Origin: an uncultured Oscillospiraceae bacterium | GTDB lineage: Bacteria > Bacillota > Clostridia > Oscillospirales > Acutalibacteraceae | DNA: 37,564 nt | Direction of reading: 5' to 3' | NCBI GenBank assembly: GCA_910587835.1 | Contig: CAJUNQ010000105.1 | Location: 1 to 37,564 of the forward strand | Part shown: positions 6,331 through 13,781 of the stretch, in pieces | How positions within the stretch are numbered: position 1 is the stretch's first letter | How the letters are laid out: every line of letters starts with the position of its first letter | Position numbers and translations under genes: made by a program | Notes under the pieces: generated by a model | The model's input: only the letters and a program-made list of their open reading frames with translations | What the model was told of the DNA's origin: nothing | Databases searched by the model: none

Positions 6331-8790
6331 ATGCTAAAAAAACATACCCAGCCCCAGGCCACTGTGGCCACAGCAAAAAAAGTCACACGTTTTTACCCAG
6401 ACCCCCATACGGGGCTGACCCCCCAGCAGGTAGAGCAGCGCATGCGCGAGGGCCTGCATAACGGCGACTCTGGGGTGAAAAGCAAAACCGAGGTTCAAAT
6501 CATCCGGGAGAATGTGTTCACCTTTTTTAACCTGCTGAACTTTGCCCTGGCCCTGGCTGTTATTCTGGTGGGCTCTCCCCGCAGCGCCCTGTTCATGGGG
6601 GTTATTTTCTCCAACATTGTCATCGGCTCCTTTCAGGGCATCCGGGCCAAGCACACCATCGACAAGCTCTCCCTGATCTCCACCCCCAAGGCCCATGTGG
6701 TGCGGGGGGGCCAGCGCGCCGTTGTGCCGGTGGAGGAGGTGGTGCTGGACGATATTCTGGTGTATGCGGCAGGCAATCAGATCTGCGCCGACGCCACGGT
6801 GGCTGCCGGCGAGTGCGAGGTCAACGAGTCCCTGCTCACCGGCGAATCCGACCCCATTCTCAAGCGCCCGGGCGACCCGCTGCTCTCTGGCAGCTTTGTG
6901 GTCAGCGGCAGCTGCTGGGCCCAGGTGGAGCATGTGGGGGCGGAGAACTATGCCAATAAAATTGCCGGCGAGGCCAGCGGCGTAAAAAAACGCAATTCTG
7001 AAATCATGAATTCCATTGACTTTATTGTGAAGATCATCGGCTTCGCCATTCTGCCCATTGGCGGGCTGCTGTTCTGGAAGCAGTATTTTGTGCTGGGCGA
7101 CACCTTTCAGAACTCCGTGGTCAGCACCGCCGCGGCTATGGTGGGGATGATCCCCGAGGGGCTGGTGCTGCTCATCAGCCTGGCCTTTGCGGTGAGCGTT
7201 ATCAAGCTTTCGGCCCGCAAGACCCTGGTGCAGGACATGTACTGTGTGGAGACTCTGGCCCGGGTGGATGTGCTTTGCCTGGACAAGACCGGCACCATCA
7301 CCGAGGGCAGCATGCAGGTGGATGAGCTCTGCCCCCTGGGGGGCTTTACGGAGGAGAACATGCGGGAAGCCCTTGCCGCCCTTATCCACAATCTGGACGA
7401 CAGCAACCCCACCTTTTTGGCCCTGAAGGACTACCTGCCCCAGTCCACCGCCTGGCGGGCGGCAGAGACCGTGCCCTTCTCCTCGGCCCGCAAATGGAGC
7501 GGGGCCTACTTCCCTGGCCGGGGCTGCTATGTAATGGGCGCGGGAGAGTTTATTCTGGGGGCGGGCTTTGCCGCTGTGCGGGCCCAGACCGAGCAGGCCT
7601 CCCGCAACGGCCAGCGGGTGCTGCTGCTGGCCCGGTCTGACATGCCCTTTGAGGAGAAGGCCCTCTCCGGCCAGCCTGTGCCCATGGGGCTGGTGCTCAT
7701 CAGCGATAAGATACGCAAAGAGGCCCCCAGCACTCTGCGGTACTTTGCCGACCAGGGGGTGGACCTAAAGGTCATTTCCGGCGACAATGCCGTCACCGTG
7801 GCCAATATTGCCCGCAAGGCCGGCCTGGACAACGCGGACAAATATGTGGACGCCACCACCCTGCATACAGACGAGGATATCCGCCGGGCGGTGAAGGAGT
7901 ATGCTGTCTTTGGCCGGGTGACCCCTCAGCAGAAGCTGTCCTTTGTAAAAGCCCTCCGGGAGGACGGCCATACGGTCGCCATGACCGGCGACGGAGTCAA
8001 CGATGTGCTGGCCCTGAAGGAGGCGGACTGCTCGGTGGCCATGGCCTCGGGCAGCGATGCGGCCCGCACGGTCTCCAATCTGGTGCTGCTGGACAGCAAC
8101 TTTGCCTCCATGCCTGTGGTGGTTCAGGAGGGGCGGCGGTCCATCAACAACCTGCAGCGGTCCAGCTCTCTGTTCTTGGTCAAGACGATTTTCTCAGCCC
8201 TGATCGGGGTGCTGTTTATTTTCATTAACTACACCTACCCCTTCGAGCCCATCCAGCAAACCCTGATTAGCTCCCTCACCATTGGGGTGCCCTCCTTCAT
8301 TCTGGCGCTGGAGCCCAACCACGACCGGCTGCGAGGCAAGTTTATCAAAAACGTGATCCGCATGTGCATTCCCGCCGCGCTGACCATGACCGCCAACATT
8401 GTGGTCCTCTGCGCCCTGGCGGAGCCCTGGGGGCTGACCTCTGAGGAGACCTCCACCATGGCGGTGATTATGACAGCCATGACCGGCTTTTTCATGCTGT
8501 TTAAGGTGAGCACCCCCTTCAACACGCTGCGGGGGCTGCTGTTCTGGGGGCTGCTGACTGCCTTCACTCTGGCGTTCCTGTTCTTCGGCTGGTTCTTTGC
8601 CCTGGCGGGCATGACCCTGCCCATGCTGATTGCCCTGCTGCCTCTGCTGCTGTTTGCCATTGTGTTCATGCTTGCCATGCTGCACTTGGTGGACCATGTG
8701 ATTGCCAACGCCCAAAGCCCGGTGTACCCGGAGAAGGTACGGCAGCGGATGCGCCGCAGAAAGCACAGCGGCAAAGGGGACACAAAATAG
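6331..8790 (+). CDS. CtpE-like cation-transporting P-type ATPase
   Basis: An 819-residue P-type ATPase complete in all motifs. The actuator-domain TGES is at 170-173, the membrane PEGL motif (MIPEGLVLLISLAFA) precedes the P-domain, the phosphorylated aspartate is D318 in DKTGTITEG, and the hinge TGDGVND is at 552-558. Two N-terminal helices follow a soluble start, and about six helices lie at the C-terminus (residues 610-790), ending in a basic tail. The context KTLVQDMYCVETLARVDVLCLDKTG and the lack of heavy-metal CxxC domains resemble the CtpE group, for which calcium uptake has been reported in mycobacteria. The ion is therefore an inference (Ca or another divalent cation). The GCGAGGTC ribosome binding site is weak. 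Genes on both sides appear unrelated. Confidence 0.9.
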   Translation: MLKKHTQPQATVATAKKVTRFYPDPHTGLTPQQVEQRMREGLHNGDSGVKSKTEVQIIRENVFTFFNLLNFALALAVILVGSPRSALFMGVIFSNIVIGSFQGIRAKHTIDKLSLISTPKAHVVRGGQRAVVPVEEVVLDDILVYAAGNQICADATVAAGECEVNESLLTGESDPILKRPGDPLLSGSFVVSGSCWAQVEHVGAENYANKIAGEASGVKKRNSEIMNSIDFIVKIIGFAILPIGGLLFWKQYFVLGDTFQNSVVSTAAAMVGMIPEGLVLLISLAFAVSVIKLSARKTLVQDMYCVETLARVDVLCLDKTGTITEGSMQVDELCPLGGFTEENMREALAALIHNLDDSNPTFLALKDYLPQSTAWRAAETVPFSSARKWSGAYFPGRGCYVMGAGEFILGAGFAAVRAQTEQASRNGQRVLLLARSDMPFEEKALSGQPVPMGLVLISDKIRKEAPSTLRYFADQGVDLKVISGDNAVTVANIARKAGLDNADKYVDATTLHTDEDIRRAVKEYAVFGRVTPQQKLSFVKALREDGHTVAMTGDGVNDVLALKEADCSVAMASGSDAARTVSNLVLLDSNFASMPVVVQEGRRSINNLQRSSSLFLVKTIFSALIGVLFIFINYTYPFEPIQQTLISSLTIGVPSFILALEPNHDRLRGKFIKNVIRMCIPAALTMTANIVVLCALAEPWGLTSEETSTMAVIMTAMTGFFMLFKVSTPFNTLRGLLFWGLLTAFTLAFLFFGWFFALAGMTLPMLIALLPLLLFAIVFMLAMLHLVDHVIANAQSPVYPEKVRQRMRRRKHSGKGDTK

Positions 8791-8815
8791 TCAGGTTAAT
8801 CCGGTCAGCCCCACG

Positions 8816-8983
8816 TAGAGTCTGTTTGAAAACTCCGAAACACGGTCTGTTGGGAGCAGAAAGGGTGGTTTCGGCGCCAAAAAATTCTCGAATGGCGTCA
8901 GCTTTTCCTGCGTTTTTTCCTTGAAGCCACTCGTTCCTGACTAAAAATCCAGCATTTCTCTGGTTTTGAAACACGTCCTCGTA
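8816..8983 (+). repeat. Diverged third member of the terminal-inverted-repeat family
   Basis: The stretch follows the full element at 37378-37564 block by block: GTTTGAAAA then CCGAAACACGGTCT near the left end, a GCGCCAAAAAATTCTCG block, TTCCTTGAAGC, then CTGACTAAAAATCC and TTTTGAAACACGTCCT at the right end. Terminal repeats are imperfect and the central AT-rich hairpin is missing, so it is shorter (about 168 bases). It fills most of the gap 8791-9030 and lies just upstream of a small membrane protein gene. Alignment was made by eye. Confidence 0.6.
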
Positions 8984-9030
8984 AAACAAAAAACCAACCT
9001 CTGCCGCCCAGCCGCAAAAAGGAGGCCTTT

Positions 9031-9360
9031 ATGGGCAATGTCAACATCTTTGAGATATTCATTTACATCTGCGCCGGGCTGTTCGCCCTGCTCCACCTGA
9101 TCGCCGCTTTGTCTCAGCTCAAAGCCCGCCCCTTAGCCCCCCAGCTTCTCATGGCCGCAGGGGCTTTGGGCCTGGGGGCGGCTGTCTATGACAGTGTCAA
9201 CGCCGGGGCCTATGACTGGCTGCTGGCCCTTCTCGCCTGCGGGATGATCTGCGGCGCGGCCATTTGGAATGGCCGGCGTTCCGGAGAGCTTCATCTTTCC
9301 CACCACATCACCCGCATTGCTCTGGCTCTCATTCTGGTAATCGACTTCGTGTTCGTGTGA
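9031..9360 (+). CDS. Small four-helix membrane protein, unknown function
   Basis: A 109-residue, very hydrophobic protein with helices at about residues 6-27, 36-55, 60-78 and 90-109 and short polar loops (LSQLKAR, WNGRRSGE). The ribosome binding site AAGGAGG lies seven bases before the ATG, which supports real translation. It is followed 35 bases later by an MFS transporter gene in the same direction and may be co-transcribed with it. I do not recognise a family. It resembles other small uncharacterised integral membrane proteins of Clostridia and could be an accessory to the transporter, but that is only suggested by position. Confidence 0.7.
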   Translation: MGNVNIFEIFIYICAGLFALLHLIAALSQLKARPLAPQLLMAAGALGLGAAVYDSVNAGAYDWLLALLACGMICGAAIWNGRRSGELHLSHHITRIALALILVIDFVFV

Positions 9361-9395
9361 CCCGCTACCCTCTTTTCAGAGAGAAAGGCCGCGCT

Positions 9396-10583
9396 ATGCT
9401 TTTCCGCTATAAAGGCAGTTATCTGAGTTATATCGTCTTTTACACCGGCTATTACGCCGTTTTTGCCCTGTTTGGCTCTGTGCTGTCCGTGTACCTGAAC
9501 GGCCTGGGCCTTTCCGACCAGGAGATGTCCCTCATTCTGTCCGCTGCGGGGATATTCTCTTTTTTTGTTACCCCGTTCAGCGGCTATCTCCACGACCGGG
9601 CCAGGAACCAGAAGGCCGTGCTGGCCGTCACCCTGGCGCTGATTGCCGGGCTGGCCATGGTCTTCTCCGCCTGCCGCGGCGTGGGGGCTTTGTTTTTGCT
9701 CAACGGACTGGTCATGTCCCTGATCAACAGCGTTTCCCCGGTGTGCGAGCGCATTGCCGGCAGCAGCAAATACCGCTATGGCGTTCTGCGGGTGTGGGGC
9801 ACCATCGGCTATGCGGCAGGGGCCCAAAGCGCCGGCCTGGCTGTGCAGCACCTGCCAGGCTGGGCCCTGTTCGGCCTGACTGCCGGAGCCTGCGGCCTGT
9901 GCCTGATCGGGCTGCTGGGGGCCCAGGTGGCCCCGGCGGCCCAGCCCCACGACAAAGCCCCAACCGGAGCGGGCAGGGAAAAGCCGCCCCTCTCCGCCCT
10001 GCTGAATAGCCCCCCGTTTTTCCTGTTTCTGGCAGTGGGCTTTCTGTTTGCCGGGTGTTCCAGCGTCAACAACAATTACGCGCCCATTCTGCTGGGCCGG
10101 CTGGGAGTAGAGGCCGGAGGCGTGGGCACGGTGCTCTTTTTCAGTACGCTGACAGAAATCCCTCTGATTCTGTTCTCCCACCGGTTCATGGACCGGCTTT
10201 CCGGCAAGGTGTTGACAGAGGCCTGCCTCGCTATGGCCATTGGGCAGTATCTGGCCTACAGCCTGTGCCGCACCGCCTGGGCGGCTGTGGCAGTGATGGT
10301 GCTGGTCAAGGCAGTGTGCTCTACCCTTTACATGATGCTGTCTCTGAAGATGGTGCGCTGCATTGTCCCTGCCGGGCTGACCACCACAGGGCTTGCGGTG
10401 GTGGCCACAGTCAACAACCTGGCTGGCGTGGCCCTGCAAAACCTGGGAGGCTATGCCGCGGGCCGGTGGGGTATGGGAGCTCTCTACGGAGGCATGGCGG
10501 TTCTGTGCGCGGGGGGGATGCTCCTGGCGGCATTCCTGAAGGTAAAAAACGATGAGCCGGTTTTCTCCGCTCCCCAGTTCTGA
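9396..10583 (+). CDS. MFS transporter, MFS_1-like/LacY-like type
   Basis: A 395-residue protein with about 12 hydrophobic helices in two bundles of six separated by a polar loop near residue 190 (APAAQPHDKAPTGAGREK). The stretch RYGVLRVWGTIGYAAG after helix 4 is typical of the MFS_1-like group that includes oligosaccharide:proton and nucleoside:proton symporters. The start at 9396 is preferred over an upstream in-frame start because GAGAAAGG lies eight bases before it and the protein then begins at the first helix (LFRYKGSYLSYIVFYTGYYA). Substrate is not predictable. Second gene after the small membrane protein at 9031. Confidence 0.85.
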   Translation: MLFRYKGSYLSYIVFYTGYYAVFALFGSVLSVYLNGLGLSDQEMSLILSAAGIFSFFVTPFSGYLHDRARNQKAVLAVTLALIAGLAMVFSACRGVGALFLLNGLVMSLINSVSPVCERIAGSSKYRYGVLRVWGTIGYAAGAQSAGLAVQHLPGWALFGLTAGACGLCLIGLLGAQVAPAAQPHDKAPTGAGREKPPLSALLNSPPFFLFLAVGFLFAGCSSVNNNYAPILLGRLGVEAGGVGTVLFFSTLTEIPLILFSHRFMDRLSGKVLTEACLAMAIGQYLAYSLCRTAWAAVAVMVLVKAVCSTLYMMLSLKMVRCIVPAGLTTTGLAVVATVNNLAGVALQNLGGYAAGRWGMGALYGGMAVLCAGGMLLAAFLKVKNDEPVFSAPQF

Positions 10584-10628
10584 CAGGGGCGGAGCAGGCC
10601 AAAGGGGCGGTAGGTAAATTTCCATACA

Positions 10629-10663
10629 CAGAGGGCCCGGGAGCTTTCGCTCCGGGCCCTCTG
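10629..10663. other. Strong hairpin between convergent genes, possible terminator
   Basis: CAGAGGGCCCGGGAGC and GCTCCGGGCCCTCTG pair over 15 bases with one bulge and a TTTC loop. It lies between the convergent MFS and HtrA genes, as a shared terminator would. However, the run of seven A's is on the plus-strand downstream side, so neither direction has the usual T-tract after the stem. Confidence 0.5.
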
Positions 10664-10706
10664 CGCAAAAAAAGGAGATTATGAAAAAGAAAACTTGTAC
10701 TCGTGA

Positions 10707-12221
10707 TTAGTTGGAGACCCCTGAGTTCTCAGACAGGGTCAATTCTATTTTTATGCCCGACTCGCCGAGGATCGGCCGGTCAATGGTCAACGTGACCTTG
10801 TCGCCGGGCTTTTTGTTGGCAATATAGGAGGCTATGGTGCCGGAGGAGGTGATCTGGGTGTCGTCAATAGCGGTAATCACGTCATACTGCTGCAGGCCCG
10901 AGGCCTTGGCTTTCTCTGTTACCGCCTCAGCCACCACATACCCCTGGGGGAACCCAAAGTAGTTGGTGCGGGAGATATACTGCCCGGTAATGCCCAGCAT
11001 GGGGCGGTCTTTCACATAGCCGTATTCAATCAGGTCAGACACAATGGGCTGGGCCACATTGGAGGGGATGGCAAAGCCCATGCCCTCATAGTCCGTGGCT
11101 GCGATTTTAGAGGAGTTGATGCCCACCACCAGACCGTTGCTGTCCACCAGCGCGCCGCCGGAGTTGCCCGGGTTGATGGCCGCGTCTGTCTGAATGCAGT
11201 TGACCATGAAGCCGGTCTGACTGTTGGTGACAGGGCGGTTCAGGGCCGAGACATAGCCAATGGTAACGCTGGAATTGAACTGCAATCCTCCCGGGTTGCC
11301 AATGGCCAGCACCTGGTCTGTAACCTGCAGGTCCTCCGAGTCCCCGAACTCGGCAGGGGTCAGCTTGTCGTCGGTGTTGATTTTCAGCACGGCCAGGTCC
11401 GTCTGGGTGTCCTCGCCCACCAGCTCCGCCTCATAGATGGCGCCGTCTGAGGTGACCACCGAGAGATTGGTGGCCCCGTCCACCACATGCTGGTTGGTGA
11501 CAATATAGCCGTCCTCAGAGATGATGATGCCAGAGCCCTCCCCAGCCGGAGAAAGCTCGCCGCTGTCCTGGTCCTCCTGGCCGCCAAAATAGTAGCCGCC
11601 AAAGTAGAAGCCGTTCTGCTGCTGGCGCACCTGATAGTTCTGCACACACACCACAGAGGGGATCAGCTTCTGGGCCACCTCCTGGGTGCTCATCTCCCCG
11701 CGGGTGGCGGTGGGGGTGGTATTGCCGCCGTCCGCCCGCTTATACAGGGTGAAGGCAGCGGTCTGCTCCGCGTTTTCGGGGCTCTCCACATTGACCACGC
11801 CGTTCTGAATCAAGCCGGCGAACAGCCCCACTGAGCTCAGGGAGACCACTGCGCAGGCCAGCACCCCGGCAACCAGCTTCAAGGCCAGCTTGCCGCCCCC
11901 CTTCTTTTTGGGCTTGGGCTGACTGGGCTGGGCGGCGGACTGAGCGTAATACCCCTGCCCGGGGGTCTGTCCCGCCGGACCCCAGCTGTAGCTGCTCTGC
12001 TGGGAGTAGGGGCTCTGATACGTCCCATAGCCGCCGTAGCTCTGCTGACCGGGCGGGGTGAACTGCCCGGTGTGGGCTGTCTGATTGGTCTGGGCCGTCT
12101 GTGTGGGATAAGGGAAGGTCCCGGTTCCAAAGGTCTGCTCGGACGGACCAACGCCGCTGCTTGTTTGCTCGCTGCTCATACCGGGGTTCTCATTTTTTTC
12201 GTTGTTGTCATAGGGATTCAT
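10707..12221 (-). CDS. HtrA/DegP-family membrane-anchored serine protease with PDZ domain
   Basis: A 504-residue envelope quality-control protease. The N-terminal 105 residues are cytoplasmic, low complexity and rich in Gln, Tyr, Pro, Ser and Thr; a membrane helix follows at about 111-134. The trypsin-like domain spans about 180-400 with the catalytic triad His245 (TNQHVVDG), Asp275 (TDLAVLK) and Ser354 (NPGNSGGAL). One PDZ domain covers about 409-499. The start at ATG 12221 (MNPYDNNEKNEN) is chosen because AAAGGAG lies nine bases upstream; an upstream GTG-type extension lacks a site. The layout matches HtrA/YkdA of Bacillus. A CssR-like direct repeat overlaps the promoter. Confidence 0.93.
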   Translation of the reverse strand: MNPYDNNEKNENPGMSSEQTSSGVGPSEQTFGTGTFPYPTQTAQTNQTAHTGQFTPPGQQSYGGYGTYQSPYSQQSSYSWGPAGQTPGQGYYAQSAAQPSQPKPKKKGGGKLALKLVAGVLACAVVSLSSVGLFAGLIQNGVVNVESPENAEQTAAFTLYKRADGGNTTPTATRGEMSTQEVAQKLIPSVVCVQNYQVRQQQNGFYFGGYYFGGQEDQDSGELSPAGEGSGIIISEDGYIVTNQHVVDGATNLSVVTSDGAIYEAELVGEDTQTDLAVLKINTDDKLTPAEFGDSEDLQVTDQVLAIGNPGGLQFNSSVTIGYVSALNRPVTNSQTGFMVNCIQTDAAINPGNSGGALVDSNGLVVGINSSKIAATDYEGMGFAIPSNVAQPIVSDLIEYGYVKDRPMLGITGQYISRTNYFGFPQGYVVAEAVTEKAKASGLQQYDVITAIDDTQITSSGTIASYIANKKPGDKVTLTIDRPILGESGIKIELTLSENSGVSN

Positions 12222-12292
12222 AAAAGCCGCTCCTTTCAGTCGATGGGTTGTTGTGAGCCCTGTGCTCACTGCTGTTCTCTTGCTGTGACTGT

Positions 12293-12324
12293 ATTATCCC
12301 CCATCAATGTGAAGGTCATGTGAA
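12293..12324 (-). promoter_or_regulatory. htrA promoter with CssR-like direct repeat
   Basis: Minus-strand -10 GATAAT (plus 12293-12298). Upstream, TTCACAT occurs twice on the minus strand (plus 12307-12313 and 12318-12324), spaced 11 bases, one helical turn, and covering the -35 position. The distal copy reads TTTTCACAT. From memory, the CssR response regulator of Bacillus recognises TTTTCACA-type octamers at htrA promoters, so this could be an envelope-stress operator. No CssRS genes are in the window. Confidence 0.5.
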
Positions 12325-12431
12325 AACAAACCGACATCTTACTGAATCCCTTGGCCGGGCCTGAAAATTTCGCAAAAAACGGCAAAACCGCGCTGGTCTG
12401 GCAAGACAGTCCCTCACAAGCGGGGCGGTCT

Positions 12432-13586
12432 CTAATAGGTACCCTCTGTGGAGAAGGTGATCTCCGCGCCCTCCTTCTTCCGGGAAGCCGCCCGGCGTTT
12501 CTCCAGCTCCTGAAGGAAACGCTCCTCGTCAAAGGGAATGTCCACCGCCTCCCCCAGCCACCCGGAAAGATGCATGGCGTTGGACAGCAGCAGGCCGTTC
12601 AAGCCCTCGCGGCCATCGGCCACCAAAGGCTTGCCCTCCAATATGTTACCGGCAAAGGCGTTCAGCACGCCTACATGCTGGGGATTCTCCCCATCGGTCT
12701 CCACCTCAAGCCGCTCTGTCTCCGGCTTCCGAAATCCCTCCTTGGAGCTGCGGCAGAAGTCACGCTCGTCCTCCTTCAGCCGCCAGAAAGTGAGCCGGTC
12801 CTCCTCGCACACCAGCTTGCCCCGGGTGCCGGTAATCTCAAACCGGTTGGTGCCCGGCGCGTCGCCGGTGGTGGTGACAAAAACCCCTGTGGCTCCGTTG
12901 GGGAATTCCAGATAGGCGGTCACATCGTCCTCCACCTCAATGTCATGCCATTTGCCCTGGTGGCAGAAGGCCCGCACGGTTTTGGGCAGGCCGCAGATCC
13001 ATTGGAGCAGGTCCAGCTGGTGGGGGCACTGGTTCAGCAGAACGCCGCCGCCCTCTCCGGCCCAGGTGGCCCGCCAGTCGCCGGAATCATAATAGATCTG
13101 CGTCCGGTACCAGTCGGTAATAATCCAGTTCACCCGCTTCAGCTCGCCCAGCTGGCCGCTGTGGACCATCTCATGCATTTTGCGGTAGAGGCAGTTGGTG
13201 CGCTGGTTGAACATCATGCCGAACACCCTGCCGCTCCGGTCGGCGGCGGCGTTCATCTCCCGCACAGCCAGCGTGTAGACCCCGGCGGGCTTTTCGCACA
13301 TCACATGCAGGCCATGGGCAAAGGCCTCCTTGGCCAGCACCGGGTGCTGGTAATGGGGCACGGCAATGAGCACCGCGTCGCACAGGCCGCTGGCAATGAG
13401 CTGGCTGCCCTCGTTAAAAACCGCCGTGCCCTCCGGCAGGGTCTCTCTGGCCCACTGGCGGCGGGCCTCCCGGCGGTCGGCCACAGCCGCCACCGTAATG
13501 CGGGGGGTTTTGCCTGCCAGGATATTTCCCACATGGCCGCTGCCCATATTGCCCACGCCGATGATACCAAGCTTTACTTGCTCCAT
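12432..13586 (-). CDS. Gfo/Idh/MocA family NAD(P)-dependent oxidoreductase
   Basis: A 384-residue protein with an N-terminal Rossmann fold (GVGNMG at 10-15), the family's EKP motif at 98-100 with the probable catalytic lysine K99, and the substrate-domain segment GGGVLLNQCPHQLDLLQW near 180-195 that carries the conserved histidine. The length fits the sugar or inositol dehydrogenase group. The start at 13586 has GAAAGG nine bases upstream; the longer open frame reaching 15476 is antisense to asparagine synthase and is not real. A promoter TTGACT-N17-TATGAT lies just upstream. It is divergent from asnB. Substrate is unknown; oxidation of a cyclic polyol or sugar is the family role. Confidence 0.88.
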   Translation of the reverse strand: MEQVKLGIIGVGNMGSGHVGNILAGKTPRITVAAVADRREARRQWARETLPEGTAVFNEGSQLIASGLCDAVLIAVPHYQHPVLAKEAFAHGLHVMCEKPAGVYTLAVREMNAAADRSGRVFGMMFNQRTNCLYRKMHEMVHSGQLGELKRVNWIITDWYRTQIYYDSGDWRATWAGEGGGVLLNQCPHQLDLLQWICGLPKTVRAFCHQGKWHDIEVEDDVTAYLEFPNGATGVFVTTTGDAPGTNRFEITGTRGKLVCEEDRLTFWRLKEDERDFCRSSKEGFRKPETERLEVETDGENPQHVGVLNAFAGNILEGKPLVADGREGLNGLLLSNAMHLSGWLGEAVDIPFDEERFLQELEKRRAASRKKEGAEITFSTEGTY

Positions 13587-13619
13587 TGCGATCATCCTTT
13601 CACAGCTTATGATACCCCC

Positions 13620-13648
13620 ATCATACCGCACCCCGCCCGCAAAGTCAA
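13620..13648 (-). promoter_or_regulatory. Sigma-A promoter for the Gfo/Idh/MocA gene
   Basis: Minus strand TTGACT (plus 13643-13648), 17-base spacer, TATGAT (plus 13620-13625), 34 bases before the start codon. Confidence 0.75.
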
Positions 13649-13731
13649 GCCTAACTGACGCGGACGCGAAGACAGCAAAAAACCTGACGGCGCGAAGGGA
13701 AAGCCGCAGGAAATTTTTTGCCTTTGGCGCA

Positions 13732-13737
13732 TATAAT
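13732..13737 (+). promoter_or_regulatory. Candidate -10 element for asparagine synthase
   Basis: Perfect TATAAT 45 bases before the asnB start, without a recognisable -35 at 16-18 bases. A small inverted repeat GAGAG-N6-CTCTC lies just downstream in the leader. No T-box stem I or antiterminator core was seen. Confidence 0.35.
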
Positions 13738-13781
13738 GGGAGAGCGCAGACTCTCATTATACTCAGAAGGGAATTGGTTTT

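Noticed and set aside
9291..10625. A 444-codon minus-strand open frame
   Set aside because: Antisense to the MFS transporter, with no recognisable domain and no ribosome binding site.
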